A stretch of 63,668 bases of DNA from a virus: IMG/VR virus record IMGVR_UViG_3300049432_000050, positions 1-63,668 of that record; one strand, 5' to 3'. This document shows positions 22,037-30,481 of this stretch, piece after piece; position 1 is the first letter of the stretch, and every line of letters begins with the position of its first letter. The notes beneath the pieces are model-generated. The model saw nothing but the letters and a program-made list of their open reading frames with translations. It was not told where the DNA came from and ran no database searches. The position numbers were made by a program, and so were the translations under genes.

Positions 22037-22180
22037 ATGAGCACACCGCTCGCCATCGCAACAAGCGCGCTCGGCATCGTACTCGTCATGCTCGCAGTCG
22101 AGATGCCACGCCGACGAACCGCACACGCCGTGGGACTAGCCGGACTCCTCATCGCGTTCGCCCCCCTGCTCATCCGCTGA
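22037..22180 (+). CDS. Two-pass membrane peptide, 47 aa
   Basis: Two hydrophobic helices are joined by EMPRRRTAHA. It has the same length and loop as the preceding peptide, so the pair may have arisen by duplication. The 22 bp between them hold only a 9-codon frame. Confidence 0.5.
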   Translation: MSTPLAIATSALGIVLVMLAVEMPRRRTAHAVGLAGLLIAFAPLLIR

Positions 22181-22219
22181 CCCAGGGGGAGACCCGTCTG
22201 TCTCATCCAACGGGGACCG

Positions 22220-22315
22220 ATGAGCGCTGCGAGCCGATGTGTGTACGGGTTGCTGTTCGATGGCCGCATGGCCTTGAAGGGTGGTGAGCCGCATGGCTCG
22301 TGGTCCGTTGCCTGA
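22220..22315 (+). CDS. Possible 31-residue peptide
   Basis: A short frame overlaps the start of the small terminase gene by 23 bp. A CGGGGA tract lies upstream. It may be a leader for the packaging genes or chance. Confidence 0.3.
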   Translation: MSAASRCVYGLLFDGRMALKGGEPHGSWSVA

Positions 22316-22841
22316 TCCGCAGCGTCGGCGTCGGAATGCGCCGACGATCCCTACGACGTCGTTGCCTGCTTCGGGGCGTGCTGGTCCGGCGCCGGCGTGT
22401 CCGTATGAGCTCGGGGCCGCGGGTGGCGCGTGGTGGGTGTGGGCGTGGGGTTTGCCGCAGGCGTGCGCGTGGTCTGACGGGGATCTGTATGTCGTGGCGC
22501 GGCGGGCTCGCCTGGAGGATGATGTTGCGTTGCGTGCCCCGGTGGTGCATGACGATCTTGCGGTGCTGCTGGAGGGCGCGGATGAGGTCGCGATCGAGGC
22601 GGTTGAGGCTGCGATCTTGACGCTGCGGCGGTTGGCGACGGGGAAGCTCGCGGTCGAGAAGGAGATGCGCGAGCTCGACGGGAAGCTGGGGTTGTCGCCG
22701 GAGGCGCTGGCGAAGTTGCGGTGGTCGATCGTGGATGAGGGCGTCGATGATGCGCCCGCGGCGCCGGCGCGGCCGGGCGGAACGGTGCGCAACCTGCGAG
22801 CGGTCGATCCGAAGCTGGCTGACGAGCACCAAGCGTCGTAG
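22293..22841 (+). CDS. terS: Terminase small subunit
   Basis: 182 residues. The N-terminus (MARGPLPDPQRRRRNAPTIP) is the basic, proline-rich opening seen in actinophage small terminases. A helical oligomerisation region (about 80-160) follows. It is directly followed by the large terminase (1-bp overlap). It should recognise the packaging site and stimulate the motor. Confidence 0.75.
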   Translation: MARGPLPDPQRRRRNAPTIPTTSLPASGRAGPAPACPYELGAAGGAWWVWAWGLPQACAWSDGDLYVVARRARLEDDVALRAPVVHDDLAVLLEGADEVAIEAVEAAILTLRRLATGKLAVEKEMRELDGKLGLSPEALAKLRWSIVDEGVDDAPAAPARPGGTVRNLRAVDPKLADEHQAS

Positions 22842-24502
22842 TGGGCTGGCGGGGGCCGCGCTATCCGGGCGAGTTCCCGTCGCTGGGGCATCTGGTCATC
22901 GCGTGGATCGAGGCGCATTGCGTGATCCCTGACAGGGCGGTCGCGGGCGAACCGTTCGTGCTGTCCGATGAGCAGGCGTTGCATCTGCTGTGGCAGTTTC
23001 GGTTGTGGCCGGATGCCGGCGTGGATGTTGACAGGCCGGCGGCGCCGTTCGTGTACAACGGGTCGTTGATGGTCCGTTCGCAGAAGTGGGGGAAGGCGCC
23101 GTTCAGCGCCGCCCGGATCTGCGCGCAGGCCGAGGGCCCGGTCCTGTTCGCGGGGTGGGCGGACGGCGGGGAGCGAACCGGCTGGGGGGACGTGTACGAG
23201 GCGGGGGAGCCGATGGGGATGGCGTGGGCGACGCCGCACATTCAGGTCGCGGCGACCGCGGACGACCAGACGGAGAACATCTGGCGGGCGCTGAAACCGA
23301 TGATCGAGCTGTCCCCCCGGTTGCGGCGGATCATGTCGGACACAGGCCTTGACCGCATCAACCTTCGGGGCGGCGGGATCATCGAACGGGTCTCCAGCAA
23401 CGCGACAACACGGCTGGGCGCTCGGATCATCTACGTCGAGATCGATCAGCCGGAGTCGATGCTGCCGACGAACGGCGGGGAGAAGCTGACGGACACCCTG
23501 TTGCGGAACGTCGCGGGGATGGGCGGCCGGTGGGCGGCGACCGGGAACGCGCATGACCCGTCGGAGAACAGTGTTCAGCAGACATGGGTTGAGCGGCCGA
23601 TGGAGGACGTGTTCATCGATTACCCGGAGCCGCTGGCGGGGTCGTGGACGAATCGCCGGGAGCGCCGCCGCATCCTGAAGCATGCCTACGCGGGCGCCCC
23701 GTGGGTCGACGTGGACCGCATCGAGGCGGACTGCGACCGTTTGGCGGCGAAGGGCGATCCGGGGCAGGCGGAGCGCTGGTTCGGTAACCGGGTCGTCGCC
23801 GGCGTCTCCAAAGCATTCGACGCGGAGCGGTTCAAGACCCTCGAGCTGGCGGGCGGGATCGCGGCTGGCCGGCTGGTAACGCTCGGCGGTGATGGCGCGA
23901 AACGCTTCGACGCGACGGGGATCGTCGCGACCGATGTGGAGACGGGGCATCAGGTCGTCGTCGCGGTCTGGGAACGCCCGCTCGAGCTGCCGGAGCAGGC
24001 GCCGTGGGGCGTCCCGATCGGCGAGGTCAACGAGGCGATGGCGTTCGCGTTCGGGTACTGGCGGGTGTGGCGGGCGTACTGGGACCCGCCGTTCTACGTC
24101 GATGACATCGCCAGGTGGGCAGGCATGTACGGCGATGACAAGGTTGTGGAGTGGTGGACGAATCGCACGAAGGCGATGGCGTTCGCGCTGCGGGAGTACC
24201 ACGAGAGCCTGGGGACCGATGACACGAGCGCGGTGTTGTCGCACGGCCCGCTGGATGACTCCCCGGAGTCCGTGGCTGCGCATGGCGCGCTGGTGCGTCA
24301 CGTCGGCAACGCGGTGCGCCGCACGACGAAGATGCGCGATGAGCATGGGTGGCTATGGACGATTAGCAAGGATGCGCAGAAGAGCGTGCGCAAGATCGAC
24401 CTGGCGATGGCGTCCTGTTTGAGCTGGACGGCGCGGCAGGACGCGGTTCGCTCCGGGGCGTTGGCACCGGAGCCTGAGTACGCCCGTGCGGCGTGGCAAT
24501 AG
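22841..24502 (+). CDS. terL: Terminase large subunit
   Basis: 553 residues. RSQKWGKAPF near residue 79 is the Walker A variant of this terminase group, with Ala where most have Ser or Thr. IIYVEIDQPES near 198 is Walker B. GDGAKRFDATGIV near 350 and YVDDIARW further on carry acidic residues of the RNase H-like nuclease. It powers DNA packaging and cuts the concatemer. It starts at GTG overlapping terS. The nuclease and ATPase are both intact by eye. Confidence 0.9.
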   Translation: MGWRGPRYPGEFPSLGHLVIAWIEAHCVIPDRAVAGEPFVLSDEQALHLLWQFRLWPDAGVDVDRPAAPFVYNGSLMVRSQKWGKAPFSAARICAQAEGPVLFAGWADGGERTGWGDVYEAGEPMGMAWATPHIQVAATADDQTENIWRALKPMIELSPRLRRIMSDTGLDRINLRGGGIIERVSSNATTRLGARIIYVEIDQPESMLPTNGGEKLTDTLLRNVAGMGGRWAATGNAHDPSENSVQQTWVERPMEDVFIDYPEPLAGSWTNRRERRRILKHAYAGAPWVDVDRIEADCDRLAAKGDPGQAERWFGNRVVAGVSKAFDAERFKTLELAGGIAAGRLVTLGGDGAKRFDATGIVATDVETGHQVVVAVWERPLELPEQAPWGVPIGEVNEAMAFAFGYWRVWRAYWDPPFYVDDIARWAGMYGDDKVVEWWTNRTKAMAFALREYHESLGTDDTSAVLSHGPLDDSPESVAAHGALVRHVGNAVRRTTKMRDEHGWLWTISKDAQKSVRKIDLAMASCLSWTARQDAVRSGALAPEPEYARAAWQ

Positions 24503-24518
24503 AGAGGCGGTGAACGCT

Positions 24519-26039
24519 GTGCCCCCAACGATGAGCGAGCTCGGTAGGCAGGCCGACCGTCTGATGTCCAAGCTCGACGATCGCAAGGCGGAGCATGATC
24601 GGGTGTTGCCGTACGCGCAGCGCTGCCCCGACCGTGTCCCGGTGCCTGACGCTGTTGTCGCGGCGAAGCTCGTGAAGGCGTACACGCATCTGATGGCGAT
24701 GTGCGAGATGCCGTGGGGGGAGCTCGTGATCGCGTCGAAGCTCGACCGGTTGGAGGTCAACGGCATCACGAGCCCCGATAGCGACGGGCAGGGGTCCGGG
24801 AAGGTGACGTCCGATGCGGTGTGGGAGCAGGTGTGGCAGGAGAACGGGATGGGCCTCGAGTCCAAGCTTGCGCACCGTGCCGCGTTGTTGGATGGGCGGG
24901 CGCACGCGATCGTGTGGCCCCGGTCGCGGTGGGAGGACGACGGGGAGGGCGGCGTTCTCGGCGCCGACGGGCCGCTCGTGCGGATTGACGACTGCACGAC
25001 GACGATCGTTGAGCACGCGGAGGGCTCGCGGTCGCTGCGGGTCGCTGCGCTCAGGCGCTGGCTGGATGAGGACGCCGGGCCGGCGGCTGAGGCGTGCACG
25101 TTGTATCGCCCGGACGGCATCTACAAGTTTCGGACGGTCCCGCTGGCTGAGCGCGACGACGCGACGTCGTTCAGTGCGAACAACCGGCGGTGGGGGATGC
25201 GCGAGGTCGATGGGGAGTCGTGGCCGCTGCCGAACCCGCTGGGGGTGGTGCCGGTCGTGGAGATCGCCGTGAACCGCCGATTGGCTGCGGGACGGTTCAC
25301 GGAGTGCCGCGGCGAGTTTCAGGACGCGACCGGCCTGATGGATCGCGTCAACCTCCTCACGTTCCTGGGGCTCGTCGTCGCGGTCACCATGAGCTTTCCG
25401 CTCAGGGTCGTCATCGGCGACAAGATCCTGCTCGACGACGACGGGACCCCGGTGCCGCCGTTCGAGGCGTACGTCGGCGGTGCGGTGCAGTTCGAGGATC
25501 CCGCGACGAAGCTCGCGGGGTATGAGGCGGCGGACCGCGGGCAACTCTCGATCTACGACGAGCTTGCGCAGCTGGCGTCCGCGACGTCAACACCACGGCA
25601 TTACTTCCCGATCTCGGGTGCGATCTCGAACATTGCGGCGGAGACGATCCGGGCGTTCGAGTCGCCGATGCACGCCGCCGTCGAAGGCAGCCATAAGCCG
25701 TCACTGTCGGAGGGCCACGAGGAAACGATGCGCTTGGGTGGCCTGATGCTTCCCGATCCCGTCCGGTTGTCTCGTCGCGCGGCGTTGTTGTGGGCGGAGC
25801 ATGAGTCCAGGTCGTTGTCGGAGAAGGCGGACGCGTTCACGAAGCTCATCGGTGCCGGGGGCGCGGGTGGGTTGCCGTGGCAGGCCGCGGCGGAGATCGC
25901 GCTCGGCCTCGGCACGGACCAGTTGCGCCGCTATGAGGCTGAGCAGGCGGGGTCGGCGCTCGCGCAGATCATCGCGGCCGCGCAATCCGGGCTGGACAAG
26001 GCGCCCGTACCGGCCGGGGCGGTCAATGGCGGCGGTTGA
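24519..26039 (+). CDS. Portal protein
   Basis: 506 residues. The arrangement of an N-terminal helical wing, a beta-rich stem with NRRLAAGRFTECRGEFQD and a C-terminal helical crown resembles the SPP1 gp6/HK97-like portal superfamily. It sits between terL and the MuF-like gene, the standard position. It forms the dodecameric channel for DNA. The GTG at 24519 is chosen because GAGAGGCGG is about 8 nt upstream; GTG 24510 or ATG 24531 are alternatives. Confidence 0.85.
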   Translation: MPPTMSELGRQADRLMSKLDDRKAEHDRVLPYAQRCPDRVPVPDAVVAAKLVKAYTHLMAMCEMPWGELVIASKLDRLEVNGITSPDSDGQGSGKVTSDAVWEQVWQENGMGLESKLAHRAALLDGRAHAIVWPRSRWEDDGEGGVLGADGPLVRIDDCTTTIVEHAEGSRSLRVAALRRWLDEDAGPAAEACTLYRPDGIYKFRTVPLAERDDATSFSANNRRWGMREVDGESWPLPNPLGVVPVVEIAVNRRLAAGRFTECRGEFQDATGLMDRVNLLTFLGLVVAVTMSFPLRVVIGDKILLDDDGTPVPPFEAYVGGAVQFEDPATKLAGYEAADRGQLSIYDELAQLASATSTPRHYFPISGAISNIAAETIRAFESPMHAAVEGSHKPSLSEGHEETMRLGGLMLPDPVRLSRRAALLWAEHESRSLSEKADAFTKLIGAGGAGGLPWQAAAEIALGLGTDQLRRYEAEQAGSALAQIIAAAQSGLDKAPVPAGAVNGGG

Positions 26040-26766
26040 CGCTCAAATCACAGCTCAAGCGCGTTTGCGGGACGCCGCGCGTCGCGGGGTCGTGCAGGCG
26101 TGGAACTCGCTTGGCTCCTACGACGAGCAGGACGTGTCGCGGTGGCTGGCTCTCGTCGTGCCGTTCCTGCTGGCGGTGCAGCGCGTGTCGGTGACCGTCA
26201 CGGACGCGTACGTCGCGCGTGCGCTCGGGCGCCCGCCGCTCGGGATCGATCCGTTGCCGGTGATCGACGCGGTCCGCGGCGACACCCGGATCCCGGACGT
26301 GTACCGCCGCCCGTTCGTGACGGTCTGGTCGGAGCTGAAGATCGGCAAGGAGTACGAGGAAGCGGTCGCGATCGGCCTCGACCGGGCGGAAGCGACGATC
26401 GCGACGGACGTCCAGCTCGCGCATCGCGGCGCGATGCAAGCAATCCAGGACGCCGATCCCACGATCTTCGGGTACGCCCGCAAGGCCGACCCCGGCGCCT
26501 GCCCATACTGCGTGCTCCTCGACGGTGCCTATGTCCTGCGGGCCGACGCGCTCGCGATGCACCCGCGGTGCGGCTGCAGCCTGGAGCCGTTGACGGGCCC
26601 GCATCCGCGCGCCGCGCACTTGCCGGACGGCCGCAGCATCACGGAGCTTCGCGCGCAGGACGAGCCGCTGGCGGGCGTGACGGTGTTCGATCACGGCGAG
26701 TACGGGCCGACGCTCGGCGACCCCGAGCACGACCACCTCACCGAAGCGGAAGCGTTGGCGAGGTAA
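26026..26766 (+). CDS. MuF-like minor head protein
   Basis: 246 residues. The C-terminal motif ADPGACPYCVLLDG, then HPRCGCSLEP, is the Cys-rich signature of Mu gpF-type head morphogenesis proteins. The N-terminal part is helical. It overlaps the portal gene by 14 bp. It is probably a few-copy internal protein near the portal; some relatives carry a C-terminal toxin, but none is visible here. Confidence 0.8.
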   Translation: MAAVDAQITAQARLRDAARRGVVQAWNSLGSYDEQDVSRWLALVVPFLLAVQRVSVTVTDAYVARALGRPPLGIDPLPVIDAVRGDTRIPDVYRRPFVTVWSELKIGKEYEEAVAIGLDRAEATIATDVQLAHRGAMQAIQDADPTIFGYARKADPGACPYCVLLDGAYVLRADALAMHPRCGCSLEPLTGPHPRAAHLPDGRSITELRAQDEPLAGVTVFDHGEYGPTLGDPEHDHLTEAEALAR

Positions 26767-26800
26767 CGAGCGGCGCCGCAGGGCGCCAGAAGGAGGCCGC

Positions 26801-27058
26801 ATGGCCTGGCATACCGAGGATGAAGACGGCGAACCGATGAATGCCCTTGCGAACGATCGGCCGGAGCAGAACCCGGTCGACGAGCACGGGGAGATGTTGT
26901 CGGGCAGGTTGGCGAACGCGGAGAAGCGCATCGCGCAAGCCCAGATGCATATGGAAGAGGCGCGGCTACAGCTCGCGCAGTGGAAGCCGGTAGCAGAGTC
27001 GTGCCGGGCGGGGCTTGAGACGCTGAAGTCGAATCAGCTGAAGGCGGTGGCGACATGA
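26801..27058 (+). CDS. Hypothetical coiled-coil protein, 85 aa
   Basis: An AAGGAGG site precedes the ATG. A polar N-terminus is followed by a long heptad helix (RLANAEKRIAQAQMHMEEA). It is coupled to the scaffold gene, so it may assist head assembly. Confidence 0.6.
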   Translation: MAWHTEDEDGEPMNALANDRPEQNPVDEHGEMLSGRLANAEKRIAQAQMHMEEARLQLAQWKPVAESCRAGLETLKSNQLKAVAT

Positions 27059-27885
27059 GCCGCCTGCTGGCCGACGCATTAGAGCTCGCCGCGCTGCTGC
27101 GGCCCGCATGGGCTGACGTGAGCGCTGGGATCCCGTCGTGGCACCTTCGCAACGAGGGCGACGACGACGACGACTCGGCCGATGACAGCGCCGACGATGA
27201 CGACTCGGCGGATGTCACGGACGACGACGACAAGGACGACGACACTGCGGCGGACGACAAGCCTGCGGATGACGCCGAGCTCGAGGAGTGGAAAGCCTAC
27301 GCCCGCAAGTGGGAAAAGCGCGCGAAGGACAAACCGACCGGCGCGGGCCGCGCTGAGCGTGAGGCGGCCCGCCTGAAGCGGGAGCGTGACGAGCTCGCCG
27401 CGAAGCTCAAGGAACGCGAGGACGCCGACAAGTCCGATCAGGAGAAAGCGATCGACACGGCGAAGCGACAGGCCCGTGAGGAAGCGCTGAGCGAAGCGGA
27501 CAAGGACCGTCGCGCAGATCGCCTGGAGATGGCGGTGTCGAAGGTCGCGGCGATCCGCGGTGTCAAGCTCGGCGCCGGAGACGACGCGAAGACCGTGAAA
27601 TTCACGGACCCCGATGACGTCCTCATGTGGCTGGAGAAGCAGATCGACCGCGGCGACATCGACGCGGACACGATCTACAAGGACGGCCGCGTCGACATGG
27701 ACGCCCTAGCCGAAGAACTCATGGCTCTCGCGGAAGCGAAGCCCGGGTGGCTCGCCGGCGCCGGGAAGCAGAACGGCATCCCGGCGGGAAGCTCGGACGC
27801 AGGCAAGGGTGCCGCGCCGTCCGGTAACAGCGTCGAGTCGGAACTGAAGGCAGTGCAGCGTCGCCGCCACTCGACGGTGACGTAA
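27055..27885 (+). CDS. Scaffolding protein
   Basis: 276 residues. An Asp/Ser-rich low-complexity tract (about 37-75) precedes a coiled coil (about 95-165) and a C-terminal helical hook. This is the usual composition and position of a capsid scaffold, just before the coat gene. The Asp tract is more extreme than in most scaffolds. There is no protease signature nearby, so removal of the scaffold may not require a phage protease, as in P22. Confidence 0.75.
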   Translation: MSRLLADALELAALLRPAWADVSAGIPSWHLRNEGDDDDDSADDSADDDDSADVTDDDDKDDDTAADDKPADDAELEEWKAYARKWEKRAKDKPTGAGRAEREAARLKRERDELAAKLKEREDADKSDQEKAIDTAKRQAREEALSEADKDRRADRLEMAVSKVAAIRGVKLGAGDDAKTVKFTDPDDVLMWLEKQIDRGDIDADTIYKDGRVDMDALAEELMALAEAKPGWLAGAGKQNGIPAGSSDAGKGAAPSGNSVESELKAVQRRRHSTVT

Positions 27886-27909
27886 CCCACCGAAAGCAGG
27901 AGAACGCTC

Positions 27910-28122
27910 ATGGCCGCAGACGATGATTGGACGAAGGACGATGACGGTCGCCCCCGCGACGTGCTCGAGCAGCACCGCGTGCGGATGGAAGAGGACCCGG
28001 CGTACCGTGAGGCGGCGCTGACTCCCCCGGGGAATCATCCGCCGGGCGGACACGTCGATGACATTCAGCGGACCGCTGACGGTGAGCCGGCCGCCGGGGA
28101 CGAGAAGGCCGCCACGAAGTAG
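27910..28122 (+). CDS. Hypothetical acidic protein, 70 aa
   Basis: A polar, probably disordered protein rich in Asp, Glu and Pro. AAAGCAGGAG precedes the ATG. It lies between the scaffold and coat genes; it could be a decoration or scaffold cofactor. Confidence 0.55.
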   Translation: MAADDDWTKDDDGRPRDVLEQHRVRMEEDPAYREAALTPPGNHPPGGHVDDIQRTADGEPAAGDEKAATK

Positions 28123-28281
28123 CAGGACGGGCGAGCGCCGCATGGTGCCGCTCCCCCTCGGGCTCGTGTTCGCACCGGGCCCAGCGAACCGAACCGAACA
28201 AGACGGCCGCACGGCCGAGAAAGCCACCGCAGGGCGGCTCCACACCCCGCAGCACCCCTCATTTCCGAATAGGAGTCGCAC

Positions 28282-29229
28282 ATGCCGACCTTTCTGACCA
28301 TGCCGCAGGTTGCCACCAGGGCACTTGCGACGCTCCTGAACGATTCCGTGCTGATCGGGCTCGTCAGCCGCGACTACGACAGTGCGTTCGCTGGGAAGCA
28401 GGGCGCGACCGTCAACGTCCGCGTCCCGATGGTGTTCGCCGCCAACAGCTTCAACCGGTCGACGGGCATTCAGCTGCAGAACCCCGCTGAGGACACGTTC
28501 CCCGTCGTCTTGGACAAGATCGCGGACGTGTCGTTCGCGGTCACGTCGGAGGACCTGACGCTCACGATCGACGACTTCACCGACCGACTCCTGAACCCTG
28601 CGATGCAGGCGATCATCGAGATGGTCGAGGGCGACATCACGGAGAAGCTCGTTGACGCCGCGAACCAGACCGCGAACCCGGGCGCGACGAATGACTATCC
28701 GGCGAAGCAGTCCGGTGGCGGTGTCGTCACGACCCCGGACGGGACGCACCCGTCGAAGGTGCTGATCCCCGCCAAGACGAAGCTGAACCGCAACAAGATC
28801 CCGACCGTCAACCGGTTCGCGATCTTCTCCCCCGAAGCATCCGGTGTCGTGATCGGCGACTCGATCATGCATGAGGCCGACAAGCGCGGGAACACCGACG
28901 GGCTCGTCGAAGCCGCGATCGGCCGGAAGTTCGGGTTCGACTCGTACGAGTCCAACTACCTTGGGTATGGGTCCGGGGACCGCGGGCAGGCGGACGGCGT
29001 CGCGTTCCACAGGGACGCGATCACGCTCGCGACCAGGACCCTCGAACTGCCGCTCGGGAAGATCGGATCGCAGGCGGCTGTCAAGAGCTACAAGGGCCTC
29101 GGATTGCGAATCGTCTATGGATACGACATGACCTACAAACAAGACATTTGCTCCATCGATTTTCTTTACGGCACTCGTGCGGTCCGTCCGCAGGCCGCCG
29201 TTGAGCTCGATCTCGCGCAGGGCTCCTAA
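28282..29229 (+). CDS. Major capsid protein (P22 coat type)
   Basis: 315 residues. The N-terminus (LTMPQVATRALATLLND) with FAGKQGATVNVRVP and VTSEDLTLTIDDF matches the P22 gp5-like coat family common in actinophages. The HK97-type fold is expected. An AGGAG site and the position after the scaffold support it. The 159-bp gap before it contains only a short frame starting at 28141, which I do not count as a gene. Confidence 0.85.
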   Translation: MPTFLTMPQVATRALATLLNDSVLIGLVSRDYDSAFAGKQGATVNVRVPMVFAANSFNRSTGIQLQNPAEDTFPVVLDKIADVSFAVTSEDLTLTIDDFTDRLLNPAMQAIIEMVEGDITEKLVDAANQTANPGATNDYPAKQSGGGVVTTPDGTHPSKVLIPAKTKLNRNKIPTVNRFAIFSPEASGVVIGDSIMHEADKRGNTDGLVEAAIGRKFGFDSYESNYLGYGSGDRGQADGVAFHRDAITLATRTLELPLGKIGSQAAVKSYKGLGLRIVYGYDMTYKQDICSIDFLYGTRAVRPQAAVELDLAQGS

Positions 29230-29285
29230 CCCAACCTGAGCGGCCCGGCGCATGAGCCGGGCCGTCGCGACGTAAGGAGGCCCTG

Positions 29286-30128
29286 ATGCCGAAGTACGAG
29301 GTGCGGCTGCGGTCGCAGACGGACGATCAGTCGAGACTCACGACGCTGTCCGCGGCCAGCGAGGAGGAAGCGAGGGCGCGCTGCGTGCTCGCTGAGCGCG
29401 AGGTCGTGGACTACACCCTGGACGGCGACGAGTACCTGACGGACGACGAGCGGGAAGCGATCGTCGACACTGTCCGTGTTGACGATGACGGGAAGATGGT
29501 GGGTGCGGACAAGCGGTTCCGCGGGAAGCTGCACCAGCACCTCCAACAGCAGCTGTACGTCGTCGAGGCGGTGCGGGAGGTTCCGTTGGACACGGGTCGG
29601 CTCGTCGCGGAGCTCGTGGCGCTCAAGCAGGTCCCGGAGACGTGGGACCGCATGCTGGAGGACATGCACGCCGCCGGGATCGATCTCGCTGCGGTGACCG
29701 CCTTGATCTACGGGGTGCCGACGAAGAATCAGTACGACGGGACGGCGGTCACGGACTGGGATACCGACACGATCAAGGCGGCGTTGCTGACCGCGTACAC
29801 GGTCAATCAGGACACGCACGATTTCTTCGATGACGTGTCCGGGACGGAGATCACGGGGACGGGGTACACCGCCGGGGGCGCGACGCTCGGGTCGAAGACG
29901 GCGACGTATGACACCGCGACCGACCAGACCCGGATGGACGCGGCCGACACGACATGGACGACGAGCACGCTCAGCGCAACGGATTGCGTGGTCTACAAGA
30001 GCACGGGGACCGCGAGCACGTCGCCGTTGATCGTCGCCGTTGACTTCGGTGGGACTGTCGCGACGACCGCCGGGACGTTTCAGGTCACCTGGGATTCGCT
30101 CGGGTTGCACGTCCTGGATCTGACGTAG
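29286..30128 (+). CDS. Head decoration/structural protein
   Basis: 280 residues. A helical charged N-terminal domain (about 1-130) is joined to a Thr/Ser/Asp-rich beta domain (about 145-280) with repeated TxT patterns and a FGGTV strand. The C-terminal domain occurs in several phages as a separate or fused head-associated module. A GTAAGGAGG site precedes the ATG. It is the gene right after the coat. Confidence 0.6.
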   Translation: MPKYEVRLRSQTDDQSRLTTLSAASEEEARARCVLAEREVVDYTLDGDEYLTDDEREAIVDTVRVDDDGKMVGADKRFRGKLHQHLQQQLYVVEAVREVPLDTGRLVAELVALKQVPETWDRMLEDMHAAGIDLAAVTALIYGVPTKNQYDGTAVTDWDTDTIKAALLTAYTVNQDTHDFFDDVSGTEITGTGYTAGGATLGSKTATYDTATDQTRMDAADTTWTTSTLSATDCVVYKSTGTASTSPLIVAVDFGGTVATTAGTFQVTWDSLGLHVLDLT

Positions 30129-30131
30129 AGG

Positions 30132-30479
30132 GTGGTTCGGCACACCCTTCAGGTGCAGGCGTTCGCGACTCCGGCCCGGTTGAACAACCTGCAGGCGGAT
30201 GTCAATACTGCCGTGGCGGGCCGTGTTGACGTGACGAACCTCACGGTGCGTCAGCAGACGACCCGCGGCGTGTCGTACCTGTTGGTTGAGGCGGACTTCA
30301 CGGGCCGCGGGAGCGGGGAGGCGATCATGGACACGCTCGTCGCGCGGATGCAGACCCGGCAGACCGTCGCCCCGTCCTACGTGTGGCTGAAGTCGACGGA
30401 TGACGTGGCGCGAACGCAGACGGAGCGTCATGCGGTCGCGCCCGGCTGGACGATCACCGACGTCGTCACGCAGGTGTAG
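30132..30479 (+). CDS. Hypothetical structural-region protein, 115 aa
   Basis: An alpha/beta protein with a regular strand-helix-strand pattern (VTNLTVRQQTTRGVSYLLVE). It starts at GTG 3 nt after the previous gene. It might be a minor virion or assembly protein; no family. Confidence 0.55.
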   Translation: MVRHTLQVQAFATPARLNNLQADVNTAVAGRVDVTNLTVRQQTTRGVSYLLVEADFTGRGSGEAIMDTLVARMQTRQTVAPSYVWLKSTDDVARTQTERHAVAPGWTITDVVTQV

Positions 30480-30481
30480 GC

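Noticed and set aside
22136-24346. 736-residue open frame on the minus strand opposite the terminase genes
   Set aside because: Arg/Pro-rich translation with no motifs; it is the antisense shadow of terL, whose Walker motifs are clear.
28123-28281. Short plus-strand frame from 28141 before the coat gene
   Set aside because: No ribosome-binding site and it runs into the coat gene start in another frame; composition is uninformative.
27706-29253. 515-residue minus-strand frame opposite the scaffold and coat genes
   Set aside because: No domain pattern and fully contained in strongly supported capsid genes.
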